Shown: positions 26,593-35,261, numbered from the stretch's first letter. The stretch is 64,000 bases of DNA from Palsa-504 sp963742795 (GCA_963742795.1 CAVUNL010000028.1:310001-374000); one strand, 5' to 3'. Numbers and translations: made by a program. The notes: generated by a model not told the origin, from the letters alone.

Positions 26593-27193
26593 CACGGTCG
26601 AGGCGGAAGTGGTGCCCGCTACGGCCAAGATCCTGATCGCGGGGGGATTCGGAGTGGGCAAAACCACCCTGGTCGGCGCGATCAGCGAGATCCGCCCGCT
26701 GTCCACCGAGGAAGTCCTCAGCGATCGCAGCATCGGCATCGACGACACGAGCGGAGCGGACCGCAAGACCACGACGACGGTGGCGATGGATTTCGGCCGG
26801 ATAACCTTCCGGGCCGACCTGACCCTGTACCTTTTCGGCACGCCCGGGCAGGAACGTTTCTGGTTCATGTGGGATGAGCTGGCCTACGGGGCGGTTGGGG
26901 CGGTGGTGCTGGCCGACACGCGGCGCCTGGCTGACTGCTTCGCCGCGGTGGACTACTTCGAGGAGCGCGCCACGCCCTTCCTCGTCGCGGTCAACTGCTT
27001 CGACGGCGCCCCGAGTTACCGGCCGGAAGATGTCCAGATCGCCCTGGACCTCGATCCGGACACGCCCGTGGTCCTCTGCGACGCGCGGCAGCGCGATTCC
27101 GTCAAGAAGGTGCTCATCGCCCTGGTCAGGCACGCGATCACCACGAGCAGGGCGAACCGGGAGTACCAAGGCAAGCCGCTGCCCGCGGGCTAG
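26573..27193 (+). CDS. cvnD: Conservon small GTPase CvnD
   Basis: 206-residue Ras/MglA-like GTPase. Motifs: P-loop AGGFGVGKTTLVGAI, switch region with TTTVAMDFGRITF, G3 LFGTPGQERFWFMWDEL and a G4-like VNCFDGAP (NxxD). It ends the operon and works with the Roadblock protein CvnB as a signalling switch. No P450 (CvnE) gene follows; a TetR remnant and an unrelated region come next. No frame problem seen. Confidence 0.93.
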   Translation: MDYRHSDTVEAEVVPATAKILIAGGFGVGKTTLVGAISEIRPLSTEEVLSDRSIGIDDTSGADRKTTTTVAMDFGRITFRADLTLYLFGTPGQERFWFMWDELAYGAVGAVVLADTRRLADCFAAVDYFEERATPFLVAVNCFDGAPSYRPEDVQIALDLDPDTPVVLCDARQRDSVKKVLIALVRHAITTSRANREYQGKPLPAG

Positions 27194-27282
27194 AGCCATC
27201 TAGTATAAATACCCCAACCATCTGGCCAGTCCAGCGCGTCGACTCATGATCGAGGCGCTAGCGGATATCGAGGGCGCGGCCG

Positions 27283-27582
27283 GTCGCTGTACGCGCTCAT
27301 CGTGGAGATGGTGCTGCACCGCGACCGGCATCCCCGGGCCGCCGAGGCGGTCATCGAGTCCTGCTCGAGCCGCGGCTGGACGCGATCTCGGCCGCGCTGC
27401 GCCGGGCCGCCAGGCGCGGCGAGATCCGGCCCGGCGCCGTCACCAGCCTGCTCGCCCAGACCGGACCCGCGCTGGTGATCCACCAGCAACTGCACTACGG
27501 CAGCCCGCCCAGCCACACCGAGATCACCGAAATCGTCGACCGGATCCTGCTACCCGCGCTCGGCGCAGCCGCGCCCGCGTAA
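27283..27582 (+). pseudogene. TetR-family regulator remnant
   Basis: Only the C-terminal ligand-binding part of a TetR repressor is recognisable: LIVEMVLHRDRHPRAAEAVIES, then in another frame LLEPRLDAISAALRRAARRG, TSLLAQTGPALVIHQQLHYG and ITEIVDRILLPALGA. The halves meet at 27361, where one missing base (TCC-GTG to TCC-TG) would restore VIESVLEPRL. The DNA-binding domain is absent, since the upstream sequence is the cvnD end. The piece is therefore 5'-truncated and frameshifted. Confidence 0.8.
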
Positions 27583-27787
27583 GGGCACGCTGGGTTTGGC
27601 CTGACGCCTGCCAGCTCGCGGTGGATCGCATGATGAGCCTCAATAACTGAGCTGCCCCGACCGGGATCACGTATGGCATCGCTGGTGGCTCTGCGTGGTC
27701 CGTTTCAGTGACCGCGTCATCTCCGGCATGTTGGCCACCGCGCTTCTCTCGCCGCAAACGCCGACCAGAAGATCCCTGACGGCTACC

Positions 27788-27801
27788 ACCGAACGTTCGG
27801 T
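27788..27801. promoter_or_regulatory. Perfect 14-bp palindrome ACCGAACGTTCGGT
   Basis: This symmetric site has the size and ACCGA/TCGGT ends common in TetR operators. It lies 205 bp after the TetR remnant. Whether anything still binds it is unknown; the surrounding 27583-27827 holds no gene I can support. Confidence 0.4.
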
Positions 27802-27827
27802 CAATAAACCGGGCAGCCGGTTCAGTT

Positions 27828-27861
27828 GGGTACCGGGTTCGATTCAGCTGACCCGGTACCC
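27828..27861 (-). terminator. Hairpin after HNH gene
   Basis: GGGTACCGGGT (27828-27838) and ACCCGGTACCC (27851-27861) form an 11-bp stem with a 12-nt loop, immediately downstream of the HNH stop (27864). Both arms echo the gene's own last codons (ACCCGGTACCCC, encoding TRYP), so the hairpin may have arisen by duplication of the gene end. Confidence 0.65.
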
Positions 27862-27863
27862 GC

Positions 27864-29824
27864 TCAGATGGGGTACCGGGTCGGCTCGGTGACGTACTGG
27901 CGTCCCGACGGCGTGGTCCACCGTACGTATGCGCCCGGAAGCTGCTCGGCGTTCCAGCGGGGGTGTTGCTTGAGCCGGTGGTCGTGGCGGCATTTGGGGT
28001 TGCCGTTGCACAGACAGGTGCGGCCGCCTGCCTCGTAGGGGATGTTGTGCTCGAAGTCGGCTCGGCTCGCGGGGCGGCGGCAGCCGGGGCCGGTGCAGGT
28101 GGCGTGCCGGACTTCGGTCAGGTGCCGGAGCATGACCCCGGGATCGTGGCCCCGGCCTGCCAGCGGTGGTCGCAGTCCCCGGCGGGGATCGGGCCGATCT
28201 CGATGAGGAGGTCCTGCTGGCCGGTGGTGAACCGCCAGGTGCCGTACCCGCCGGGCGGGCCGGGCTGATCGGTGGGGGTGAAGGTGAACCGGGGGCCACC
28301 GGGCGGGTCAGGCCCGTCCGGTTTTCGCCGTTTCACCGGCCGGGCGCAGCCGTGGCCGATGGCGTGGCCCTGGCTGTCGGTTACCGTCACGCACCAGGTC
28401 GACCGGGGGTTACGGGCCGCGGCCCGGGCGAGGTCGCGGGCCAGGTCCGGGTCGACGGGCCCGATCCCGCCCAGCTCACCGGGCCGGTCCGCGCGTCCGG
28501 TGAGGGTGGCTTCGGGGATGGTCAGGGTGACATGCCCGGCGAATCCGGGCGGGATCATCCCGGCGAGCGGCCCGCCCGGCGGCGGAGGGGGCACCGGGTC
28601 CTGGGGCTGAGCCGGGTCCTGGGGCTGGGCTGGGTCCTGGGGCTGGGCTGGGGTGCGGGGTTGGCGGGTGCCGTCTGGGCGGCTGCCGAGGGGCCGGGAG
28701 TCCATGCCGAGCAAGATGTCCAGGTAAGCGCGGGCCCGCAGCGCGTCAATCCCGCCGTCCAACCCGGCCTTGCGCAGCTCCTTAGCCCACGCCGTCACCC
28801 GCTGGTCGGCGGCCAGCACCTCGGCGGGCGGCAGCTCGCGGCCGGCCAGGCCGGCGTTCCCGCTCGCTTCGGCCCACCGCTCGACCCGGGTCTTCTTGGC
28901 CTCGTGCTCGCGGCGTTTCTTGGCCTTGCCCGGGGCTATTTCCATGACGGCGCGGGTGATCGCGGCCCGCAGCTGCGGCGGGGTCAACGTCCCGGCCCGG
29001 TCCAGGACCATCGCCTCAGCGGCGCGGGCCTCCCCGGGATCCAGCACGCGGGTGGCGGAGGCGATGATCATCGCCTTGCGGTGGCTGAGGATGCCGGACC
29101 CGAACGCTGCCTTCGTCCCAGGCAGGCTGACCTCCAGCTCGTACGCGAGCGAGAGCATGTCCTCGGCTACCGCGTGGGACTCCCCCAGCGCCGATGCCAG
29201 CTCCCGCGGGGTGAATTCGTCGAAGGCCTCCGGCATCTGCGCCGGGCCCTCCGGCGCGCACCCGAGTTCGGGACGGCGCCGGATCAGCTCCGCGACCGCG
29301 GCGTGCTTGCGGCTGCTCATGTGAGCCTCGGCCCGCTCCCACGCGCAGACGACGCCGACCAGCTCATCATCGGAGGCGCCCGGGTACCGGTCATCATCGC
29401 CGGCCGCCTCCTCAGCGAATTGGGCCAGCGTGATACACCCCGGTGCGACATCCAGCGGCTTGCCGGACGCGAACCCGGACGCCCGGCTGGCGTACACCCC
29501 CGGGAAGCTCTCCGCGGACCCCGGCATCCCCGGACCGCGCCGCCCGGCCGCCGCGGCGGTGGCCGCGGCCATCGCCGCGGTCTGGCCCAGCCTGGCCATC
29601 AGCGCCGCGGCTCGTTCCTGGTCAGCGGTGATCCGCTCCGCCTCGGCGATCAGCTCGTCCTCATCCGCGTCGGGCGGCGGAGGGTTGCCGGGGTCCTCGT
29701 ACAACTCGACGTCCTCGGCGCGGGCCGCCAGGTAGGCGGGGTCATCCATCCAGGCCGGCCAGGGCGGTACCGGCCCGGGGCTGTCGTTGTCCCCGGGGTC
29801 TGGAGGTACCGGTTGTTGGTGCAT
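27864..29824 (-). CDS. DUF222 / HNH endonuclease-like protein (frameshift)
   Basis: About 650 residues if repaired, of the abundant actinobacterial DUF222-HNH family. The N-terminal part is acidic and proline-rich, the DUF222 core contains ELIRRRPELG and SHRKAMIIASATRVLDPGEA, then repeats and a C-terminal HNH module: ATCTGPGCRRPA, FEHNIPYEAGGRTCLCN and CRHDHRLKQ with Cys/His metal ligands. The two parts lie in different frames; the switch is at about 28135-28145, where adding one base reads QAGG-HDPGVMLRHL. ATG 29824 (MHQQPVPPDPG) is the likely start. A run of 18-bp units (28609-28662) encodes PAQPQD repeats. These proteins are linked to mobile DNA or genome maintenance; the function here is unproven. 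Confidence 0.85.
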
Positions 29825-29939
29825 GAGCCAGGGTCCGTTCGGATGAATGATTTGTATCAAACACCATAACGAAAAATATGCCCGGAAGACAGGCGACACG
29901 CCGATGGTGTCAAGGTCCGGCACGGCACTATGCGCGGGC

Positions 29940-30236
29940 TTAGGGCTCCGGACTGGCCGGGCCCTTGCCCGGGCGCGGGGCCGGGTCGGCCGCGGTGCGG
30001 ACGACGGCGATCACGCCGAGCAGTGCGGTGAGCGGGACGACCAGGGCGATGAAGTCGGCGGCGGTGAGGTTGCCCAGGGCGTCCAGGGCGGCGGCGAAGC
30101 CGATGACCAGGATGGCGACGACGACCAGGCCCCAGCCGTGCAGAAACAGGCGCAGCGGGAAGGGCGACGCGGCCGGGGTCACGTCAGGCACGGCGGTGAC
30201 GGACTTCGTCTCCCGGCGCTCGGTGAGGCCTGACAA
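29940..30236 (-). CDS. Small two-helix membrane protein
   Basis: 98 residues, starting at TTG 30236 (a later GTG is possible). Two hydrophobic stretches, LFLHGWGLVVVAILVIGFAA and FIALVVPLTALLGVIAVV, predict an integral membrane hairpin with a proline-rich tail. No family assigned. It stands alone between the HNH gene and a DUF6504 gene; 30237-30391 shows nothing coding. Confidence 0.55.
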   Translation of the reverse strand: MSGLTERRETKSVTAVPDVTPAASPFPLRLFLHGWGLVVVAILVIGFAAALDALGNLTAADFIALVVPLTALLGVIAVVRTAADPAPRPGKGPASPEP

Positions 30237-30391
30237 ATGGATCCGTCACGGGAGACATCCACATCCGGCTGGACAACGACTGGTGGGGGCGAGCGGCCGA
30301 CTTCGCCGCCATCACAGCGATGGGCCAAAAGCGCACCAGTGCCGTTAGGCTGCCGCATCCATGGGTTGGCTGCGGGGCTTCGGGGGGTCAG

Positions 30392-30670
30392 TTAAGCGCC
30401 GCCGCGCAGGGTCCAGGCGTCGGTGGCGGCGTCGCGGCGCAGCTCGTAGACGCTCGCGGTCATGCCCTGGCCCGCTGACGCCTCGACCCGCCAGAACTCC
30501 AGCTCGGGCTGGCCGGGCTCGGCGTCGGGGTCCTGCCACCACTCCCGGTTGATGACCCAGTGCTCGAGGATGGCGTGGACGGTGTACAGCCGGCCTCGCC
30601 ACACGAACCTGGCGGGCCGGCCGTCGTCGCGGGCCTGGACGTTCACCGGCTCGCCGTACATCCTGCTCAT
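30392..30670 (-). CDS. DUF6504-family protein
   Basis: 92 residues, with FVWRGRLYTVHAILEHWV, REWWQDP and ELEFWRVEAS, the pattern of DUF6504. In many actinobacteria this small protein sits beside the translesion polymerase dnaE2 and imuB genes; here no such gene is nearby. Function unknown. An SOS-like site lies about 155 bp upstream, in the region shared with the divergent DUF4262 gene. Confidence 0.75.
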   Translation of the reverse strand: MSRMYGEPVNVQARDDGRPARFVWRGRLYTVHAILEHWVINREWWQDPDAEPGQPELEFWRVEASAGQGMTASVYELRRDAATDAWTLRGGA

Positions 30671-30824
30671 GTAGCTACCGCCCTCCCCTGCCGCCGTGGG
30701 GCGCTCGCCGGGTCGTCGAGGCGGGCCGGTGCCGGATCCGTCTCGTCACTGCCTCGCGGGGGAAGACAGACAGGGCCAGCAGTGCTGGCCGCGGTCGTCG
30801 CCGAGTCGGTTCCGGAGCCGCTTC

Positions 30825-30840
30825 TCGAATATATGTTCAC
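30825..30840. promoter_or_regulatory. Possible LexA/SOS-like box
   Basis: TCGAATATATGTTCAC matches 9 of 12 defined positions of the actinobacterial SOS consensus TCGAAC-N4-GTTCGA; a half site TCGAAC follows at 30841. It lies between divergent DUF6504 and DUF4262 genes. Confidence 0.35.
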
Positions 30841-30946
30841 TCGAACTAGTATGCAAATAATCTTTGCCATCTGAGCTGCGAATACTCAGAAATGTCAGTG
30901 CTCCTTGGCATAGTGGAGGTAATCCGGCCACCCGAGGGAGGCAAAC

Positions 30947-31438
30947 ATGTGCTGGATCTGCAACCATCCGGGCGCCACCGAGCGCGATTACACCGAGCAC
31001 ATGCGGCGGCTGATCACCGCCTACGGCTGGGCCGTGCAGGGCGTGGAACGAGACGGCATCCACCCGCCGTGGGCCTACACCGTCGGGCTCACCTCGCACC
31101 GGCGGCCGGAGCTCGTCATCACCGGCATGGGCCTGACCCGGGCCACCACGGTGCTCAACGGCGTGGCCGCGCACCTGCTGCACGCGGACGAGCCGGAGCC
31201 GGGGACGCAGGCGGCGCTGCGCGACGGGCCGCTGGTCGAGATGGTCAGGGTCGCCGTGCCCTGGGCGCACCTGAACCTGGCGGTCGAGCTGTACGGCAAC
31301 GGGATCCGCGGCCTGCAGCTAGTGCACGCCGACAAGCGCGGGAACTGGCCCTGGGACCGCCAGTACCAGGGGGTCCGCGGCGGGCAGCCGATCCTGGGGT
31401 GCCGGGAGCCGCCCGAGCGGCGCAAGCGGGTGGGGTAA
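30947..31438 (+). CDS. DUF4262 domain protein
   Basis: 163 residues. The N-terminal CWICNHPGATERDYTEHMRR and the core WAVQGVERDGIHPPWAYTVG with LTSHRRPELVITGM are typical of DUF4262. Function is unknown. The two Cys near the start (CWIC) could bind metal. ATG 30947 follows GAGGGAGGC. Followed by a strong hairpin. Confidence 0.82.
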   Translation: MCWICNHPGATERDYTEHMRRLITAYGWAVQGVERDGIHPPWAYTVGLTSHRRPELVITGMGLTRATTVLNGVAAHLLHADEPEPGTQAALRDGPLVEMVRVAVPWAHLNLAVELYGNGIRGLQLVHADKRGNWPWDRQYQGVRGGQPILGCREPPERRKRVG

Positions 31439-31499
31439 CGCTCAATCGCGCCTCAATCGAGGCTGAGGACCGCGCTGGCACGCTCGTGCCTGGGGGTGG

Positions 31500-31533
31500 G
31501 CCTCGTGCCGGTCTCGGGGAACCGGCACGAGGC
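31500..31533 (+). terminator. 13-bp stem hairpin after DUF4262
   Basis: GCCTCGTGCCGGT (31500-31512) and ACCGGCACGAGGC (31521-31533) with an 8-nt loop. It lies 62 bp after the DUF4262 stop and 20 bp before the next start, so it may terminate the first gene or modulate the second. Confidence 0.6.
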
Positions 31534-31552
31534 ATCTTTAGAGGAGGACGCG

Positions 31553-31873
31553 ATGGATGCCAGCGTGACGTTCCTGGACTGCCCGGCGTACCTGGACCCG
31601 TACGGCACGGCCCGGTGCGGGCTGCCGGCCGTGGTGGAGTACCGGTACCCGATCAGGTCCAGCGAGGGGATGCTGGACGGCGCGAAGATCCGGTGCCCGC
31701 GCGGGCACTGGTTCCTCGGCCCGGTCGACGCGCTGACCGTGCCCGAGGGGCCGGGGTCGGCCGTCCGCGCCGTCGCGCGTGGGGGGTCTGCGCGTGGGGG
31801 GTCTGCGCGTGGGGGGTCTGCGCGTGGGGGGTCTGCGCGTGGGGGGTCTGCGCGTGGGGGGTCTGCGCGTTAG
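31553..31873 (+). CDS. Small Cys-containing protein with RGGSA repeats
   Basis: 106 residues behind a perfect GAGGAGG. The first ~65 residues (FLDCPAYLDPYGTARCGLPA and CPRGHWFLGPV) hold three Cys and an RGHWF motif, suggestive of a small zinc ribbon. The last 30 residues are six RGGSA repeats from a 15-bp array, and the stop overlaps the glyA stop by 4 bp on the other strand. No family assigned. The repeat tail looks like a recent, arginine/glycine-rich extension. Confidence 0.65.
   Translation: MDASVTFLDCPAYLDPYGTARCGLPAVVEYRYPIRSSEGMLDGAKIRCPRGHWFLGPVDALTVPEGPGSAVRAVARGGSARGGSARGGSARGGSARGGSARGGSAR
31775..31864 (+). repeat. 15-bp coding tandem repeat
   Basis: Six exact copies of GCGCGTGGGGGGTCT encode RGGSA at the end of the small Cys protein, abutting the 3' end of glyA. 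Confidence 0.9.
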
Positions 31874-33135
31874 GGCTGCCAGCCGGGGGACGGGAAGGCC
31901 ACCAGCAGGTCGCGGACCTGGGCGGCGATGCGGTCCAGGACCGCTTCGTCGTCCTTGGTGGCCGCGATGATGGCCTCGTCCATCCAGGCAGCGATCAAGG
32001 CCATGTGCTCCTCGCGCAGGCCGCGGGTGGTGATGGCCGGGGTGCCGATCCGCAGGCCGGACGGGTCGAACGGCTTACGCTGGTCGAACGGCACCGTGTT
32101 GTAGTTGGTCTCGATCCCGGCCCGGTCCAGGGCCCTGGCAGCCGGCTTGCCGCCGATGCCCTTGGCGGTGAGGTCCATCAGGATCAGGTGATTGTCGGTG
32201 CCGCCGGAGACCAGGTCGTAGCCGCGGGACAGCAGCGCGTCGGCCAGCGCCCGGGCGTTGGACACCACCTGGCGGGCGTAGCCGCGGAAGCTGGGCTGGG
32301 CTGCTTCGTGCAGCGCGACCGCGATCGCGGCCGTGGTCTGGTTGTGCGGGCCGCCCTGCAAGCCGGGGAACACGGCCCGGTCCACGTCCTTGGCGTGCTC
32401 GGCGTCCGACAAGATCATGGCCCCGCGCGGGCCGCGGAGCGTCTTGTGCGTGGTGGTAGTGATCACGGGGGCGTAGCCGACCGGCGACGGGTGCGCGCCG
32501 CCGGCGATCAGTCCGGCGATGTGCGCGATGTCGGCCACCAGCAGCGCGCCGGACTCGGCGGCGATGTCGGCGAAGGCCGGGAAGTCGATGGTCCGCGGGA
32601 TCGCGGTGCCGCCGCAGAAGATGATCTTGGGCCGTTCCTTAAGGGCCAGGTCGCGGACCTCGTCCAGGTCGACCGTGCCGGTGTCGGGCCGCACCCCGTA
32701 CTGGACGGCGCGGAACCACTTGCCGGTCGCGGAGACCGACCAGCCATGGGTCAGATGGCCGCCCATGGGCAGCGCCATGCCCATGATCGTGTCGCCCGGC
32801 TGGGCGAAGGCCAGGTAGACCGCGAGGTTGGCGGGCGAGCCCGAGTACGGCTGCACGTTGGCGTGGTCCACGCCGAACAGCGCCGTGGCCCGGTCCCGGG
32901 CGATGGTCTCGATCTGGTCGATGAACTGCTGGCCTTCGTAGTAGCGCCGGCCGGGGTAGCCCTCGGAGTACTTGTTGGTCAGCACGCTGCCCGACGCCTC
33001 GAGCACGGCCACCGAGACGTAGTTCTCCGACGGGATGAGCCGGACCTTCTCGTACTGCCGACGAGCCTCATCGCTAATGAGCTCGGCGATCTCGGGGTCG
33101 GAAATCTCGACGGCCGGGATGGGCGGGATGTGCAT
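31870..33135 (-). CDS. glyA: Serine hydroxymethyltransferase
   Basis: PLP enzyme of 421 residues that interconverts serine and glycine with tetrahydrofolate, the main source of one-carbon units. Conserved blocks: RLIPSENYVSVAVLEASGS, TNKYSEGYPGRRYYEGQQF, NVQPYSGSPANLAVYLAF, MGGHLTHG, DIAHIAGLI, the PLP lysine in TTTTHKTLRGPRGA, FPGLQGGPHN and TDNHLILMDL. Start ATG 33135 follows GAGGAGG. It is divergent from the nucleoside hydrolase and convergent with the repeat protein. No riboswitch seen upstream. Confidence 0.95.
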   Translation of the reverse strand: MHIPPIPAVEISDPEIAELISDEARRQYEKVRLIPSENYVSVAVLEASGSVLTNKYSEGYPGRRYYEGQQFIDQIETIARDRATALFGVDHANVQPYSGSPANLAVYLAFAQPGDTIMGMALPMGGHLTHGWSVSATGKWFRAVQYGVRPDTGTVDLDEVRDLALKERPKIIFCGGTAIPRTIDFPAFADIAAESGALLVADIAHIAGLIAGGAHPSPVGYAPVITTTTHKTLRGPRGAMILSDAEHAKDVDRAVFPGLQGGPHNQTTAAIAVALHEAAQPSFRGYARQVVSNARALADALLSRGYDLVSGGTDNHLILMDLTAKGIGGKPAARALDRAGIETNYNTVPFDQRKPFDPSGLRIGTPAITTRGLREEHMALIAAWMDEAIIAATKDDEAVLDRIAAQVRDLLVAFPSPGWQP

Positions 33136-33219
33136 GACAGGACCTCCTCGCAGATGAGGCTACACACTGCGGCGCGCGCAGGTCACGAGGGCGGGCGCCA
33201 ATGACGTTCGGTACGGTCA

Positions 33220-33262
33220 TCAGGGGCACCACAAGACAATCGTCAGGGGCACCACAAGACAA
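33220..33262. repeat. 20-bp direct repeat upstream of nucleoside hydrolase
   Basis: TCAGGGGCACCACAAGACAA occurs twice exactly (33220-33239 and 33243-33262), 23 bp apart. The second copy ends 13 bp before the ATG and so overlaps the leader or ribosome site of the next gene. Confidence 0.8.
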
Positions 33263-33275
33263 CGAGAAAGCAGAC

Positions 33276-34331
33276 ATGGCCACACCAATCATCCTCGACT
33301 GCGACCCCGGGATCGACGACGCGCTCGCGATCGCCTTCGCGCACGGGCACCCCGGCATCGACCTGGTCGGCATCACCACGGTGGCGGGCAACGTCAGCCT
33401 GGCCAGGACCACGGAGAACGCGCTGGCGGTGTGCGAGTACATCGGCGCGGCCGGGACCCCGGTGACGGCCGGCTGCGCCGGGCCGCTGCTGCGCCCGGCG
33501 CTGGACGCGCGGCAGGTGCACGGCGAATCGGGGCTCGGCGGGGCGGTCTTGCCGGCGCCGGCGGCGAGCCCGGCGCCGGGACACGCGATCGACTACATCA
33601 TCGAGACCGTCCGGGCCGCTCCCGGTCAGATCACCCTGGTCGCGACCGGGCCGCTGACCAACATCGCGCTGGCGGTCAAGCGTGAGCCGCGGCTGGCGGA
33701 CTGGGTGCGGGAGTTCGTGATCATGGGGGGTTCCGCGGGCCGGGGCAACGTCACGCCGGCCGCCGAGTACAACATCTGGGCCGACCCGGAGGCCGCGGCG
33801 GTCGTGTTCCGGGCCGGCTGGACCGTGGTCGTGCTCGGCCTGGACGTGACCCTGCGGACCGGAGCCACAGCGGCGGTGATGCAGCGGATGCGCGAGCTGG
33901 GACCGCTCGGCACCACGCTGCTGCTGCCCGCCCTGGACCAGTACAAGTCGGTCAGCGGGCCGTCGGGCCCGCCGCCGCAGGCGGCCAGGCTGGCAGGGCC
34001 GCCGCAGGCGGCCAGGCTGGCAGCGCCGCCGCAGGCGGCAAATCTGGCAGCGCCGCCGCAGGCGGCAAATCTGGCAGCGCCGGTGCACGACGTGTGCGCG
34101 GTGGCCTGGGTGGCGCAGCCCGGCCTGTTCGGGCTGGTCCCGGCGCGGGTGCAGGTGGAGACGGCCGGGCAGCTGACCTCAGGGATGACGGTGACCGACT
34201 TCGAGGCACCCGGTTTCGGGGAGCAGGTCGACGGGGGCAACGCCCAGCTGGCGATGTCCATTGACGTGGACGGTTTCTGGGAGCTGACCCTCGGCGCCTA
34301 CCAGCGGGTGGCCGCCGCCATGGCCCGCTGA
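33276..34331 (+). CDS. Ribonucleoside hydrolase (IunH family) with repeat insertion
   Basis: 351-residue inosine/uridine-preferring nucleoside hydrolase that cleaves N-glycosidic bonds in salvage. The calcium-binding N-terminus IILDCDPGIDDALAIAFAHG is intact, followed by TTVAGNVSL, LVATGPLTNIALA, VIMGGSAGRGNVTPAAEYN and IWADPEAA. The catalytic His/Asp of VHDVCAVAW is preceded directly by four nine-residue repeats (PPQAARLAG type, 33971-34078). Homologues have a short loop here, so the expansion sits beside the active site. The frame is kept, and the enzyme may still fold. Confidence 0.9.
   Translation: MATPIILDCDPGIDDALAIAFAHGHPGIDLVGITTVAGNVSLARTTENALAVCEYIGAAGTPVTAGCAGPLLRPALDARQVHGESGLGGAVLPAPAASPAPGHAIDYIIETVRAAPGQITLVATGPLTNIALAVKREPRLADWVREFVIMGGSAGRGNVTPAAEYNIWADPEAAAVVFRAGWTVVVLGLDVTLRTGATAAVMQRMRELGPLGTTLLLPALDQYKSVSGPSGPPPQAARLAGPPQAARLAAPPQAANLAAPPQAANLAAPVHDVCAVAWVAQPGLFGLVPARVQVETAGQLTSGMTVTDFEAPGFGEQVDGGNAQLAMSIDVDGFWELTLGAYQRVAAAMAR
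33971..34078 (+). repeat. 27-bp coding tandem repeat in nucleoside hydrolase
   Basis: Four 27-bp units beginning GCCGCCGCAGGCGGC encode nine-residue PPQAARLAG/PPQAANLAA repeats. Copies 1-2 and 3-4 form sub-pairs (CCAGG versus AAATC), suggesting stepwise duplication. Confidence 0.85.
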
Positions 34332-34424
34332 GGCTGCGGGTAGCGGGGGACGCGGGACGGGCGGTGACGGTGGCTCCGGTGAGCCCGAGGGGCCGGGCGG
34401 GCGATAAGCAAACTCGCGGATCAC

Positions 34425-34442
34425 TCACAGCCTGTTTACAGC
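34425..34442 (+). promoter_or_regulatory. Direct repeat T(C/T)ACAGC with 11-bp period
   Basis: TCACAGC (34425-34431) and TTACAGC (34436-34442) repeat with an 11-bp period, the geometry of OmpR/PhoB-type response regulators. It lies 44 bp before the exported protein gene and one gene from an OmpR-type regulator, its plausible ligand. Confidence 0.45.
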
Positions 34443-34486
34443 TTGAACCGGGCGATCCCCCAGCCCCGGAACCCACCCTTACTGGC

Positions 34487-35209
34487 ATGACCAACATGTA
34501 TGGCACCCCGGCCGGGCCGCGCTCATTTCCGGCGGGCGGTCCCGGCCCGGAGGGCCTGCCCGATGCTCGTCTGGCCGCCTGCGGCGGCGGGCCTTACCCG
34601 CAGTACCCTCCCGCGCCAGACCGCAAGAAGCGGATGCTCCGCTGGGGAACCGGCATCACCCTGGCCGGCTTCCTCGCGGGCGGCGGGATCGCCCTGGCCG
34701 TCACCGGCGGCCCGAACCCGGCCGTGGCCAGCCCGGCTGCTTCGGGGGTTTCGGGGTCCAGCCAGGCCGAGGGCACGACACTGAACTCCGAACTCAACAC
34801 CGCGAGCAGCACCGCGGCCGCTGTGTCGCTGCCGCGTATCAGGCGGGCGCTGGCGCGGCTGCGTGCCGTGGGCGGCGTGGACGGCGAATTCACCTTCCAC
34901 AACAGCACGGGCTACCACACGCTCGCCTTCGAGCGCGGCACGATCCAGTCGGTGAGCGGGAGCCAGGTGGTGGTCCGCGCGCCGGACGGCACGACCTGGA
35001 CCTGGCTGATCGTGAGCGACACGGTGGTCCGGCAGAACGGCAGCAAGACCACCACCAGCGCGCTGGCCACCGGCCAGACCGTGTTCGCCGGCGGTCCGGT
35101 CGTCAGCGGGGCCAAGGATGCCCGGCTGATCGTGATCAGGCCGGGCTCAGGTTCAGGGTCTAGCTCCTCCGGTTCGGTATCTGGGCCATCAGGTACGTCG
35201 GTGAGCTAG
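34487..35209 (+). CDS. Membrane-anchored DUF5666-like protein
   Basis: 240 residues from ATG 34487 (MTNMYGTPAGP). A proline/glycine-rich cytosolic start is followed by one membrane helix (~64-83, WGTGITLAGFLAGGGIALAV) after a basic RKKRM, then an extracellular domain. Its beta-strand pattern (TIQSVSGSQVVVRAPDGTTW, WLIVSDTVVRQNG and DARLIVIRPG) resembles DUF5666. The tail is Ser/Gly-rich. The neighbouring two-component system is downstream on the same strand, so it is a candidate sensor accessory or target. Confidence 0.7.
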   Translation: MTNMYGTPAGPRSFPAGGPGPEGLPDARLAACGGGPYPQYPPAPDRKKRMLRWGTGITLAGFLAGGGIALAVTGGPNPAVASPAASGVSGSSQAEGTTLNSELNTASSTAAAVSLPRIRRALARLRAVGGVDGEFTFHNSTGYHTLAFERGTIQSVSGSQVVVRAPDGTTWTWLIVSDTVVRQNGSKTTTSALATGQTVFAGGPVVSGAKDARLIVIRPGSGSGSSSSGSVSGPSGTSVS

Positions 35210-35218
35210 GCGCCCGGA

Positions 35219-35261
35219 CATGCCGCGGCGCGCCCCGGGGCGGCGGGCGCGTCGCGGCATG
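35219..35261 (+). terminator. 17-bp stem hairpin
   Basis: CATGCCGCGGCGCGCCC (35219-35235) pairs with 35245-35261 with one G-T wobble and a 9-nt loop, 10 bp after the upstream stop. Strong terminator geometry without a U run. Confidence 0.7.
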
